From CAYYIS01 sp964470965 (lineage in GTDB: Bacteria > JAAXHH01 > JABIQT01): a stretch of DNA of 64,000 nucleotides. Below, piece by piece: positions 44,540-53,478 of the stretch. Every line of letters begins with the position of its first letter. The first letter of the stretch is position 1. The stretch covers positions 1 to 64,000 of the forward strand of contig CAYYIS010000006.1 in the NCBI GenBank assembly GCA_964470965.1, in the 5' to 3' direction. The notes below the pieces were generated by a model, which had not been told where the DNA came from, made no database searches, and saw nothing but the letters and a program-made list of their open reading frames with translations. Position numbers and translations under genes: made by a program.

Positions 44540-45313
44540 ATGCTTGATATCGAGATTGTACCATGTACCGACATCGACCGGGCGGTTTCTATCTTTCACC
44601 GGGACGGGTTTGTGGCGGTCAGCGACGCCCTGACCGAACGGCAACTGGCGCAAGCCCAGAAGGGGGCCCGGCGCGTGATAGCCGAGCAGATGGCCTCTAT
44701 TCCGCTCGAAAAAGCAAACCGCGGTTTTGCCCGGTATTCGTTCGGACAGCAGATCCAGCATCCCGAATGGCACATGCTGGTGGACCTTCCGACCGTGCTG
44801 CCTATCCTTGAGAACATCTGGGGCAGCACGGAATTCACCTGTTCCGGCGCCGGCGGGGACTATTCTACACCAGGGGCGAAAATTCAGCATTTGCATGCGG
44901 ATATTCGTGATTTTTTCCAGGACCCCTTAGAACAGGTGACGGCATTCGATGTGCCGACGCCGTTCATCGTAATCAATTATCTGATGGTCGATTTCCATGA
45001 GGTTAACGGCGCAATCCGCTTTGTGCCCTGTACCCACCGTTCCCGTCAGGCGCCCCCGCCACTGGAATCGGAGCCGGATTGGATGAAACGGTCTATCGTC
45101 TGCGCACCCGCCGGGACCGCCCTGATTCGGGATGTGCGGTGCTGGCACGGCGGAACCTCCAACAACTCCCATGAAAACCGTCCCATGATCAGCGCCGGAT
45201 ATTTCGCGCCGTGGTTCTGCAGGCCGATTCAAGAGCCGTTGCTGCCCCGCGCTGTATACGACACATTCTCTCCACGGGCGAAAGAGCTGTGCAGCCTGCT
45301 CGTGGAACGCTAA
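44540..45313 (+). CDS. Phytanoyl-CoA dioxygenase (PhyH) family, copy 4
   Basis: A Fe(II)/2-oxoglutarate oxygenase of 257 residues. Iron ligands are H119-A-D121 (QHLHADIRDF) and H203 (RCWHGGTSNN), with R214 (HENRPM) for 2-oxoglutarate; GAIRFVPCTH replaces the usual PGSH. It is the fourth PhyH in 11 kb and shows no close likeness to the other three outside the motifs. It lies 12 bp after the unknown gene and 28 bp before the isomerase gene, within one operon. Substrate unknown. Confidence 0.85.
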   Translation: MLDIEIVPCTDIDRAVSIFHRDGFVAVSDALTERQLAQAQKGARRVIAEQMASIPLEKANRGFARYSFGQQIQHPEWHMLVDLPTVLPILENIWGSTEFTCSGAGGDYSTPGAKIQHLHADIRDFFQDPLEQVTAFDVPTPFIVINYLMVDFHEVNGAIRFVPCTHRSRQAPPPLESEPDWMKRSIVCAPAGTALIRDVRCWHGGTSNNSHENRPMISAGYFAPWFCRPIQEPLLPRAVYDTFSPRAKELCSLLVER

Positions 45314-45341
45314 TCCCTTACCAGAAAGAAAGTAGGATCTC

Positions 45342-46178
45342 ATGATTAAACTCGGTTGCATGTCGCTCAGTTACAGCAAGGCGATGAACGAAGGACGGAT
45401 GACGCTCGATTCGTTCATCGACACCGCCTACGAACTTGGCCTAGATGGAATCGATCTTCACACCCGCGCCTTCGCCTCCATGGAAAATGCCTATCTGCGG
45501 GATATCCGTATGCGCTGTCTGAAGCGCGGTCTAGCCATCTCCTACATAGGGATCAGCAACAACTTCGGGAAACCGGAATCTGAGCTGGCCGGTGAAGTGG
45601 ACATGGTAAAAAGCTGGATCGATGTGGCGGAGCGTATGCGGATTCCGCTGGTCAGGATATTCGCGGCCTGGGAGCGGGACGATGAGGCGCCATCCGTTAT
45701 CTGGTCGCGAATGATAGACTGTATCAAGGAAGTAGCGGAGTACGGCGGGAGCAAGGGGATCGTCGTGGGACTTCACAACCATAACCACGGTTGCGTAACC
45801 AGGACAGCAGACGATGTCTTGCGTATCCTACAAGAAGTGGGCCATCCTTACTTTTCACACATCCTCGACACCGGTCAGTACGTGGGCTCCCCCGGCGCGT
45901 CCGGTGCCGGAGGCAAGGAGGATCCGGCCTACGACTTCTACGGCAGCATCGCCAAATCCGCGCCGTACGCCGTCCATGTCCGGGCGAAAATTTACCGGAT
46001 CCAGACCGGGGAAGAGGTCTGGCTCGACTACCCCAGGATCATAAATATCCTGCGGGATGTCAATTACAATGGCTGGATGTCCATAGTCTACGAAGGCCAG
46101 GCCGTGGAACCGGAAGAGGAGGCCGTGCCGAAGGCGGTGAACTATTTGAGGGGGCTGTTGAATGAAGGTGTCGAGTGA
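45342..46178 (+). CDS. Sugar phosphate isomerase/epimerase (xylose-isomerase-like)
   Basis: A 278-residue TIM-barrel enzyme of the AP_endonuc_2 superfamily, better conserved than the one at 33.2 kb. Candidate metal and substrate residues lie at strand ends: GIDLHTRAF, GLHNHNHG (HNH), HILDTGQYVG and MSIVYEGQ. It probably interconverts a ketose or keto-inositol. It is the last gene of the operon beginning at 41.2 kb. A weak hairpin and T-run about 95 bp downstream may end transcription. Confidence 0.82.
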   Translation: MIKLGCMSLSYSKAMNEGRMTLDSFIDTAYELGLDGIDLHTRAFASMENAYLRDIRMRCLKRGLAISYIGISNNFGKPESELAGEVDMVKSWIDVAERMRIPLVRIFAAWERDDEAPSVIWSRMIDCIKEVAEYGGSKGIVVGLHNHNHGCVTRTADDVLRILQEVGHPYFSHILDTGQYVGSPGASGAGGKEDPAYDFYGSIAKSAPYAVHVRAKIYRIQTGEEVWLDYPRIINILRDVNYNGWMSIVYEGQAVEPEEEAVPKAVNYLRGLLNEGVE

Positions 46179-46270
46179 TTATGAGAAAGGCGGCCATCGC
46201 CCCCTCGCAGCCCCGGAACAACGCCGGGCGCGTATGGTCCCAAAGGTTCAGGGAGACCCTAGATTTTAAT

Positions 46271-46289
46271 CCGCGACCACGGTTTTTTT
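46271..46289 (+). terminator. Possible weak terminator
   Basis: CCG / CGG around a 6-base loop (46271-46282), followed by seven Ts (46283-46289). It lies between two converging genes. The stem is only 3 bp, so it is a marginal call. Confidence 0.25.
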
Positions 46290-46292
46290 AAA

Positions 46293-48389
46293 TCAATCCG
46301 CCAGCTGTTTCCCATCCGATCCGTCAACCTGGATTACCTGTGCTATATCCAGCACCCTCACCTCTTCGTCCTTATTTAACGCCTTGAGGCCGTCGCCCAT
46401 CATGATCTTGCAGAAGGGGCAGGCTGTTGCGATGGTTCTGGCGCCGGTTTCCACCGCTTCGGTGGCGCGGTTGATGTTGACACGGTCTCCGGTTTCTTCC
46501 ATCCACATCTGACCGCCCCCCGCACCACAGCAGAAGCTCTTGTTGTGGGACCGTTCCATCTCGGTGACGTTGCCGCCGGATGCCTGCTTTATGACGTCTC
46601 TGGGTGCTTCGTATTCATCATTCCATCGACCAAGGTAGCAGGGGTCATGGAACGTCACAGCACCGTCCAGGTTACCTTTAGTCTTCAGTTTACCCTCTTT
46701 CAGTAATTGCTGAATGAACTGCGAGTGATGGATGACCTCGTAGTTACCCTCGAACTGGGGATACTCGTTCTTAAAGCTGTGCATGCAGTGGGGACAAGTG
46801 GTCAAGATTTTTTTTACGCCGTATTGCCGGAACGTCTCGACGTTCTGCTCCGCCATGGTCTGGAAAAGATACTCGTTGCCGGCGCGCCGTGCGGCATCGC
46901 CCGTGCAGCCCTCTTCGTTCCCCAATACCGCAAAGTCCACACTGCTTTCTTTAAGTAGTTTGATCCAGGAGCGGGTCGTCTTCTGCCCTTCCGGATCGAA
47001 GCTTCCAGCACAGCCTACCCATACGAGGTACTCGGCCGATCCCTTTTCCGCCATTACCGGCACATCCATATCCTTCGCCCAGTCCATCCGATTTTCGGCG
47101 CTCATACCCCACGGGTTGTTGTTGGTTTCCACGCCGCGGAACATACCGCCTAGTGCGTGCGGTATTCGGCCTTCGGTGAGTGTGAGATGCGTACGCATCT
47201 GTACGATAGCAAGTGGATGTTCGATAAAGACCGGGCAGGTTTCCTCGCAGGCGCCGCATGTGGTACACGCCCAGAGTGCTTCATCGGAAATTCTGCCGCC
47301 CACCATAGGCGGAGCTTCGGCCAGTGTATCGAGAATTGCCTGCTCCTCCTTATTCGGCGGGATGCCTTCTATCCCATCATCCCCGCTGGTGTTCACGCCT
47401 TGACGTATCTGAATCAGTCCCTGTCCCCGAGCCTTCATCTCGTCTCGCATATCATGGATGATGTGCATGGGGCTGAGCGGCTTACCGGTGGCGTAGGCGG
47501 GACAGCTGTTCGTACAGCGCGCGCAATCGGTGCAGGCGTAGCTGTCCAGGAGCGACTTCCAGCTGAACTGCTCGTAACGGCCGGCGCCCCACTGATCCAT
47601 ATCTTCCAGATCCAACTTCGGCAGGATACCGGGCTGTCCGCGGTGGCGCAGCAGAATGTTGGGCAGGGAACCGAGGAGATGGAGGTGTTTTGAATAGGGA
47701 ATGTAGTTGAGGAAGAAAAGGATCGTCAGCACATGCACCCAATAAGCCCCGGTAGCAATCGTATGCGCGGTCTGAATCGACAGTACTTCCGCCATCCAGC
47801 CGAAAAGGGCGCTGACGGGCATGTAGGACGGATCACCCGGAGGGCCGACCAGGGTGGCGGTCAGAGCAGCATCACCGCCCGACTGTACCGGAAAGTGAAA
47901 CCCATGACTGACGAAATGAGATAGGCAGAGCATCCCAATCATGCCCAGAATCAGTCCAGCGTCCAGACTCATGGGGATCAGGTTCGGCTTCAGGACGATA
48001 CGCCGGAAGAAGGCATACAGGATTATCATCAGCACCAGTGCATTGACTACATCGAAAAACGCCTTGAACCAGGCGTTGAACCCATCCCCGAAAAGACGGA
48101 ACGAAAACACGGGAACGATGCCGTTAGCCAGAATCTCGATCGTACCGACCACGATGACCCAGAATCCCCAGAAGAGTAGTAGGTGGTGCCAGCTTCGAGG
48201 TTCACGAATTACGGAACGCTGGAGAAAAAAATAATTGACGACATCTCCTATCCGCGCTCCCCAGCCACCCCATTGACGGTCCGTGGGACGGCCGCGCAGC
48301 ATCTTGCGAACCATACCCTTTACGGTCCAGGCAAACCCGGTGAAGGAAGCGAGAACGAGAATGATAAATATGACATTGTTTATGGACAT
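46293..48389 (-). CDS. EtfD-like membrane Fe-S oxidoreductase (HdrD/GlpC-type CCG domains)
   Basis: A protein of 698 residues. The N-terminal ~240 residues form about six membrane helices with histidines positioned like a NarI-type cytochrome b. Two [4Fe-4S] motifs follow, CTDCARCTNSCP (C286 onward) and CTTCGACEETCP (C375 onward), then two CCG cysteine domains (VGCAG...TCPHC and DPCYLGR...CCGAGGG...CPFC). This layout matches the ETF:menaquinone oxidoreductase EtfD/FadF, which passes electrons from electron-transferring flavoprotein to quinone. No etfAB lies in the window. The gene stands alone; it could serve fatty-acid or amine oxidation. Family architecture is firm, the partner is inference. 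Confidence 0.86.
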   Translation of the reverse strand: MSINNVIFIILVLASFTGFAWTVKGMVRKMLRGRPTDRQWGGWGARIGDVVNYFFLQRSVIREPRSWHHLLLFWGFWVIVVGTIEILANGIVPVFSFRLFGDGFNAWFKAFFDVVNALVLMIILYAFFRRIVLKPNLIPMSLDAGLILGMIGMLCLSHFVSHGFHFPVQSGGDAALTATLVGPPGDPSYMPVSALFGWMAEVLSIQTAHTIATGAYWVHVLTILFFLNYIPYSKHLHLLGSLPNILLRHRGQPGILPKLDLEDMDQWGAGRYEQFSWKSLLDSYACTDCARCTNSCPAYATGKPLSPMHIIHDMRDEMKARGQGLIQIRQGVNTSGDDGIEGIPPNKEEQAILDTLAEAPPMVGGRISDEALWACTTCGACEETCPVFIEHPLAIVQMRTHLTLTEGRIPHALGGMFRGVETNNNPWGMSAENRMDWAKDMDVPVMAEKGSAEYLVWVGCAGSFDPEGQKTTRSWIKLLKESSVDFAVLGNEEGCTGDAARRAGNEYLFQTMAEQNVETFRQYGVKKILTTCPHCMHSFKNEYPQFEGNYEVIHHSQFIQQLLKEGKLKTKGNLDGAVTFHDPCYLGRWNDEYEAPRDVIKQASGGNVTEMERSHNKSFCCGAGGGQMWMEETGDRVNINRATEAVETGARTIATACPFCKIMMGDGLKALNKDEEVRVLDIAQVIQVDGSDGKQLAD

Positions 48390-48612
48390 CGACGATCCTT
48401 TCCATATATGGTTCTATATGGGGTGTGTTTCCTGCAAAGGCATTGCGTTGAATAGCAATATATATGGGATCGGCAGGTGTGTCAACGTCTCTGAAATAGG
48501 GTTTGGCGGTGTTACAAAACGATGGTTTATGAACCCTTTACACATCAGGAGGTGCTATTTACCTTGGGATGACCCTGCGATTATTTTTTCTTTGCACAGA
48601 AAGGAATTTTCG

Positions 48613-49380
48613 ATGCCCAGCGATTGGACGCTCGCTCTCGAGCAGCAGACGGATCTATCGGTAACCCACGGCAGTGCGGAAAAACTGGCCGACGCGGTAC
48701 GGCGCGGCGCGGATCTGCGGTTATATATGACTACCGACCGGTACGAAGAGACGATCTATTTCCAGCAGACTTATGCGGGAGAGGGGAAGGCGTTTGCCGG
48801 ATTGATGAGTCACCATCATGGTTATGTGCACCACGGCAAAGACGTGGAACAGCCGAATATGAGCATCTTCAAATACGACACTTCCGGCACGTTTTCTCAT
48901 GTGAAATGGTTGTGGGGAGACCGGGCGTTCGATGAGAGCCAGGCCTATCCCTACGGCATCTACCGCTGGTTCGTCTGCGACCGGTGGCATATGGTCTATG
49001 AGCACGATGCCGACGGCAACCGTATCGACGGTGACCTGGAGGTACTCAAGGAACACATACGGACAGGACGAACCATACAGGTCGGAATCCAGCAGCTTTT
49101 CGGAATTGCGGAGGATCGGACGGACGGTCCAACACACATATCATACCTGGATACCATGCAGGCGCTCATTCAGGACGGTCACGGACAGTCTAACTGTGAC
49201 CTGGTGGTGGTCGGCGCACCTGCCTGGCCGTTATCCTGGCAGAACGGCGTTCACATCGCATTGATAAGACCGTCCACCTCGGGCGAAATGCTTTGTTTTC
49301 TTGCCAAACCAGGCGGGCTTCCGTTCACCAGAATGATCCGACGTCGCGCCATCCGTTGGATGGTGGCGGAGGAGGCCTAA
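48613..49380 (+). CDS. Unrecognised conserved-looking protein
   Basis: A soluble protein of 255 residues that I do not recognise. It starts MPSDWTLALEQQTDLS, with AAAGGAA before ATG 48613 (the frame is open further upstream but looks non-coding). It is rich in aromatic residues and histidine (GLMSHHHGYVHHGKD, RWFVCDRWHMVYEHDADG), with a beta-rich pattern that could be a lipocalin- or cupin-like fold; this is a guess. No signal peptide or membrane helix. It diverges from the EtfD-like gene. Confidence 0.6.
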   Translation: MPSDWTLALEQQTDLSVTHGSAEKLADAVRRGADLRLYMTTDRYEETIYFQQTYAGEGKAFAGLMSHHHGYVHHGKDVEQPNMSIFKYDTSGTFSHVKWLWGDRAFDESQAYPYGIYRWFVCDRWHMVYEHDADGNRIDGDLEVLKEHIRTGRTIQVGIQQLFGIAEDRTDGPTHISYLDTMQALIQDGHGQSNCDLVVVGAPAWPLSWQNGVHIALIRPSTSGEMLCFLAKPGGLPFTRMIRRRAIRWMVAEEA

Positions 49381-49479
49381 TATGTCGCGGTCCGGGAACC
49401 AACCTATACAACAATTCCATAGACAAATCACAGTCTAAAATTTATTATGGAAATGTGGTCGAACGGGTTGCCGAGCCAT

Positions 49480-49758
49480 GCCTGAAAACTCGCATTGACG
49501 ACGTCATCGAGATTGCCATCATTTTACGAATCGGATTGGCGCTCGCTGCTGTGACCGTTGTCGTGGCTATGCCCGCAAACGCTGTTCGAATTGATGCCGT
49601 TCGATGCAACCTCACAGGCCCTCGCGGGTGCGTCTATAGGTTTCCAGGGAGATATATTCGCAGGTCTTGCAGCGTCTAATGAAAGGTATCTTCTTTTTAA
49701 ACATTATTATGAAGACACTGGAGTAGAAGTGATTACAACGGGAACCGATCGGCGGTAG
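49480..49758 (+). pseudogene. Frameshifted N-terminal fragment resembling an outer-membrane barrel protein
   Basis: One frame carries a signal-peptide-like segment (ILRIGLALAAVTVVVAMPANA) without its own clear start. The next frame picks up at about 49588 with LFELMPFDATSQALAGAS and GDIFAGLA, which resembles the start of mature PorV/PorQ or FadL-like barrels. The frame then ends at TAG 49756-49758, far short of a barrel. The frame jump and truncation suggest a relic. It fills most of the 380-bp gap before the methyltransferase gene. Confidence 0.4.
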
Positions 49759-49762
49759 ATAC

Positions 49763-50311
49763 ATGCCAAAACGTGGAGACATGGAAACCAGTTTTGAGGT
49801 GCGGAGTTTCGACGCGGAAATATCGCTGGAAGCTCACAAAGCTCTGCCCAAGTCACCATTGTATTTTATTTTGGACAACCTGAGAAGCGCGTTCAACGTC
49901 GGATCGATATTCAGGACCTGCGATATTCTCCGGGTCAAAGGATTATTCTTATGCGGCTACACTGCGCATCCGCCCCATAAGAAGCTGGAAAAAACCTCCC
50001 TGGGCTCCATAGATTACGTCCCCTGGAAACATTTCGAAACTGCAGTCGACGCGGTCGCCTATCTGCAGCAGCAGAACATCACGGTCTGGGCCGCGGAAAC
50101 CACCTCCGTTTCCACGCATTACTCCAAAGTGGCCTACCCGGAAGAACTCGGTATCGTTTTGGGTAATGAAGCACTCGGCGTGAGCCGCGAGGTGATGGAA
50201 CGCTGTGACCGGATTGTCGAAATTCCGACGTACGGTTACAAAAACTCGCTGAATGTTGCCTCGGCTTGCGCTGTGCTGGGGTTCAAAATGATAGAAAAAA
50301 ACGCATGGTAA
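49763..50311 (+). CDS. SpoU/TrmH-family RNA 2'-O-methyltransferase
   Basis: A 182-residue SPOUT methyltransferase with all three SpoU motifs: motif 1 NLRSAFNVGSIFRTCD, motif 2 GIVLGNEALGVSREV and motif 3 EIPTYGYKNSLNVASACAV, forming the trefoil knot that binds S-adenosylmethionine. It methylates a ribose 2'-OH in tRNA or rRNA; the target cannot be told. The protein is short, lacking the extra RNA-binding domain of RlmB-type enzymes. ATG 49763 is used; 49781 is an alternative. Confidence 0.88.
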   Translation: MPKRGDMETSFEVRSFDAEISLEAHKALPKSPLYFILDNLRSAFNVGSIFRTCDILRVKGLFLCGYTAHPPHKKLEKTSLGSIDYVPWKHFETAVDAVAYLQQQNITVWAAETTSVSTHYSKVAYPEELGIVLGNEALGVSREVMERCDRIVEIPTYGYKNSLNVASACAVLGFKMIEKNAW

Positions 50312-50617
50312 GGGCAGAAGAGAAGCATTCCCATTCTCATGTGCTGGCGAACCGGGTGAACTCTCGGTGACACACCGAATAGACAGGTATTTCTGGGCAG
50401 TAAACCGACATTAGACGCCGTTGCTTTGGAAAGCTGCAACAGCGCCGCTATCGTGGAAGGAAATTGGGGCGGACACGGTTGGACCTCAAATTCGGCTTAT
50501 TGGAAAGCGGCGCTTGCAAACAACGCGTAGAGAAAACAGCGGAATACCTTCTCCTTAAAGGCATTATGGGGGCTAACAGCCTCATTGCGGGTGTTCAGGT
50601 TGGGAAGAGCACGGATG
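50312..50617 (+). other. 306-bp region with an open 3' gene fragment
   Basis: No intact gene. From 50360 to 50530 a 56-codon frame without start reads like a protein C-terminus (VFLGSKPTLDAVALESCN, EGNWGGHGWTSNSAYW, then a stop), and is preceded by a stop at 50357. I cannot name the family. A short His-rich frame lies just before it. This is probably another relic in a zone that also holds the barrel fragment at 49.5 kb. Confidence 0.35.
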
Positions 50618-51256
50618 CTACCAGTAGATATATCTAAAGAATTTGCGTCTGTCCTGCTTAGGAAGGAGATCCAAATCCCGGATTACGTAACGGATGTCGG
50701 ACACATCCAGCAAGACCTTACCGTTATCGCCTAAATTCTGAACCCGTGCCGCCTGCCTCCGCATCTGAAACTCCCTACGCCCCTGGGTGGTTTCCACGTC
50801 ACAGAACAATAGTTGATAGCGCCATTTCACATCGTGAATCCGCTCAATTTCATATTCGAAATATTCTGCCGCGAGGGATTCCAAAACCAGGTCCCGGGCT
50901 CCGGATGGAAAAATGTTCAGGTCCAAAATAAGGCCCACCTCTCTCTCAATACCGTATTCATCCGGATATTTCAATACGATATATCCATCAGGAGAAGAGA
51001 CAGGGAAAGCTCGAACCGCACGTACTGCCCGGTACAATCCCGGTCCGAGGTCATCCTCTACAAGCTGGACATGCAGTAGGCTGTAAACGCCTTTAAAGAA
51101 TTCACATGATTCAGGTGTAAGAATGCGGACACCTGGTACTTCGCCCAGACGCACGGGTTCATTAGTTTTGGGTTCGGCACACGATGTTGACACTTTGCGG
51201 TCCTTTGTTTCGGAGTTATGACCAGATTTACGGAGAAAGGTTTTTACAATCCTCAT
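50618..51256 (-). CDS. DUF1854 protein, cyanophycin-associated type
   Basis: A cytoplasmic protein of 212 residues. The second half carries the DUF1854 pattern: VLKYPDEYGIEREVGLI, IERIHDVKWRYQLLFCDVET, then RVQNLGDNGKVLLDVSDIRY. In databases this family is described as cyanophycin-metabolism-associated and is found with a dedicated ABC transporter, as here: its ATG overlaps the transporter's stop (4 bp), so the two are translationally coupled. The N-terminal ~35 residues are charged and variable. No cyanophycin synthetase or cyanophycinase is in the window, so a cyanophycin link is unproven. Confidence 0.8.
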   Translation of the reverse strand: MRIVKTFLRKSGHNSETKDRKVSTSCAEPKTNEPVRLGEVPGVRILTPESCEFFKGVYSLLHVQLVEDDLGPGLYRAVRAVRAFPVSSPDGYIVLKYPDEYGIEREVGLILDLNIFPSGARDLVLESLAAEYFEYEIERIHDVKWRYQLLFCDVETTQGRREFQMRRQAARVQNLGDNGKVLLDVSDIRYVIRDLDLLPKQDRRKFFRYIYW

Positions 51257-53478
51257 ATCTGCAACGAAGTCAGTTGCGTCTGTATTTTTACCAACCGGTG
51301 ATAGATTCCTTCCTGTGCCATCAATTCATGATGAGTCCCTTCTTCCGCGAGTCGGCCGGAATCTATCACCAGAATGCGATCTGCATCCCTTAACGTACTT
51401 AACCGATGCGCGATCGCGATCGTAGTTCGGTCACGGCAAAGCACAGACAACGCCTCTTGAATCTGTTGCTCAGATTCCGTGTCCACACTTGACGTAGCCT
51501 CATCCAGGATAAGGACCGCCGGATCGACGAGCAACGCACGGGCAATGCTGATACGTTGACGCTCACCACCGGAAAGACCAGCGCCGTGTTCCCCCAGCAT
51601 GGTGTCATACCCAGCAGGTTGTTCCATGATAAAATCGTGTGCGTTGGCTGCTTTTGCTGCGTTGATAATGTCCTCCATTTTCGAATCCGGGCGTCCATAA
51701 GCTATGTTTTCGCTGATACTGGCACGAAATAAAAAGGGATCCTGGAGCACAAGCCCGATATGATTACGGATATCCTGCCGGCGGATGTCTCTGACATCGT
51801 GAGCGTCAATCCTTATGCTCCCACTCTGAACGTCGTAGAACCGGCACAGCAGGTTAATCAAAGTCGTCTTCCCGCTGCCGCTGCGCCCCACTATGCCGAT
51901 CATTTCACCGGAATTGATTTTGAACGACACATTGTTAATCACGGGATTATACGGGTCATAACCAAACACTACCTGATCGAAAACGATCGCACCGCCTATA
52001 TGTCTCAACGGCTTAGCATCAGGTTTGTCGTGGATACCCGGATCCAAATCCAGTATTTCGAAAACGCGCTGACTGGCCGCCATGAAGGATGTGAGCCAGT
52101 TCGAGAATTGAGAGAGGCTGGACAACGGTCTGTAAAACATGCCTAGATAACCCAGAAAAGCCATCAGTGTTCCAAGAGTTATACGATCCGAAAGAACACT
52201 CTGTCCTCCAACAAACCAGATAATCAGACCACCCAGTCCGAAGACATATGCCATGATAGGTGAAAAGGTGCCCACACTCATAGTCACTTGGCGCCGGGTG
52301 TCTCGCAGAGCTGTATTGGTCACGGTAAATCGTTCGGCTTCCCGGACCTCCTGGGCAAATGCCTTTACCAGACGAATTCGGGACAACGCACTGTTTATGG
52401 TTGATGCTAGCTTGGACTGTGTGTCGGACAGTTTGTAATATTTTGGATAGATACGCCTATAGAAATACAGGGTGCCGGTGACTACAAACGGCACGGGGAT
52501 CAACACGTAAAACGCCAGTTGATTATCCAGATAAAACAGCATGCCACCGATGGATACGATCATCAGTAAGTTTATCAGAAATCCCTGGGCCATCTGGTCC
52601 ACAAAACCATGTAAAGCCTGCACATCGGAGATGCATCGGTTCATCAACCGTCCCACCTCCATTTTGTCGTAATAATCTATCGACATCTGTTCCAGTTTGT
52701 CGAACAGCTGCTGTCGAACATCTGTCGTAATTCTCGTGCCAATAAAACTGGACAGGCGGGCAACGCAGATGTTGACCAAACTTTGGAAAAGGGAAGCAGC
52801 GGCCAATCCGAACACCAACCAGGGCAGCCAGTCCACGTGCTCACGGCTTGTAAGCACATCGTCCACCAAGATGCGAGTAAAATACGGAGGTAACAGGTCA
52901 AAGCCGATACCGATCAGCATAAAAACAAACAGGCATACCGCCCAGGGCGCGTAACTGCTGAGTAATTTGAACGTCCGCCAGAAAATGGCGCCCTGATTCA
53001 CACACCTTGGGCATGCCGATCCAGCGGCAGGGAGTACAAGACCGCAGATAGCGCAGAACCGCGGATCAGGCCTAACAAGTAATTCCGGCTGGAATTCTTC
53101 ACCCTCTCTGACACGCCGCAAATGAGTAGCCACTCGCGAAAAGCGCTCACGGTGTCGATTTGTATACCTAGTCAGTGTTACCGGAAGCCCATTCAGAACG
53201 GCCTGGAGAGAGGCGCCCCCAACGGAAGTTTTAATCCGGAAATCGTCTATTTCATCTAAAAGGAGGGGACCTGTTGCCGGGCGGTTCTGCTCGGCAGGAA
53301 TAGATAAAATGGAGTCTCTCGCGATTAGCAACCAGGCAGGCATTATCAATCCCTCCTCGTTAAGATCGCCTTCAACGGCAATCTTAATGTCATTGGGATC
53401 AATACCGATGCTGTTCAAACGGTTTTTTATTTCAGATGGAATGGTCGCATTGTCTGCGAGAATGATGGGGGCACGCAT
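51253..53478 (-). CDS. ABC exporter with N-terminal zinc ribbon, DUF1854 partner
   Basis: A 741-residue type-IV ABC half-exporter. The first ~170 residues are an unusual soluble region that includes a zinc ribbon with two CxxC pairs (C142/C145, C156/C159). Six membrane helices follow (~175-460), then the ATPase: Walker A GRSGSGKTT, signature LSGGERQR, Walker B VLILDEATSS and the switch His in IAHRLS. It is the transporter that pairs with DUF1854 in cyanophycin-associated loci. The cargo is unknown; half-exporters work as homodimers. The stop overlaps the DUF1854 start. Confidence 0.87.
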   Translation of the reverse strand: MRAPIILADNATIPSEIKNRLNSIGIDPNDIKIAVEGDLNEEGLIMPAWLLIARDSILSIPAEQNRPATGPLLLDEIDDFRIKTSVGGASLQAVLNGLPVTLTRYTNRHRERFSRVATHLRRVREGEEFQPELLVRPDPRFCAICGLVLPAAGSACPRCVNQGAIFWRTFKLLSSYAPWAVCLFVFMLIGIGFDLLPPYFTRILVDDVLTSREHVDWLPWLVFGLAAASLFQSLVNICVARLSSFIGTRITTDVRQQLFDKLEQMSIDYYDKMEVGRLMNRCISDVQALHGFVDQMAQGFLINLLMIVSIGGMLFYLDNQLAFYVLIPVPFVVTGTLYFYRRIYPKYYKLSDTQSKLASTINSALSRIRLVKAFAQEVREAERFTVTNTALRDTRRQVTMSVGTFSPIMAYVFGLGGLIIWFVGGQSVLSDRITLGTLMAFLGYLGMFYRPLSSLSQFSNWLTSFMAASQRVFEILDLDPGIHDKPDAKPLRHIGGAIVFDQVVFGYDPYNPVINNVSFKINSGEMIGIVGRSGSGKTTLINLLCRFYDVQSGSIRIDAHDVRDIRRQDIRNHIGLVLQDPFLFRASISENIAYGRPDSKMEDIINAAKAANAHDFIMEQPAGYDTMLGEHGAGLSGGERQRISIARALLVDPAVLILDEATSSVDTESEQQIQEALSVLCRDRTTIAIAHRLSTLRDADRILVIDSGRLAEEGTHHELMAQEGIYHRLVKIQTQLTSLQI

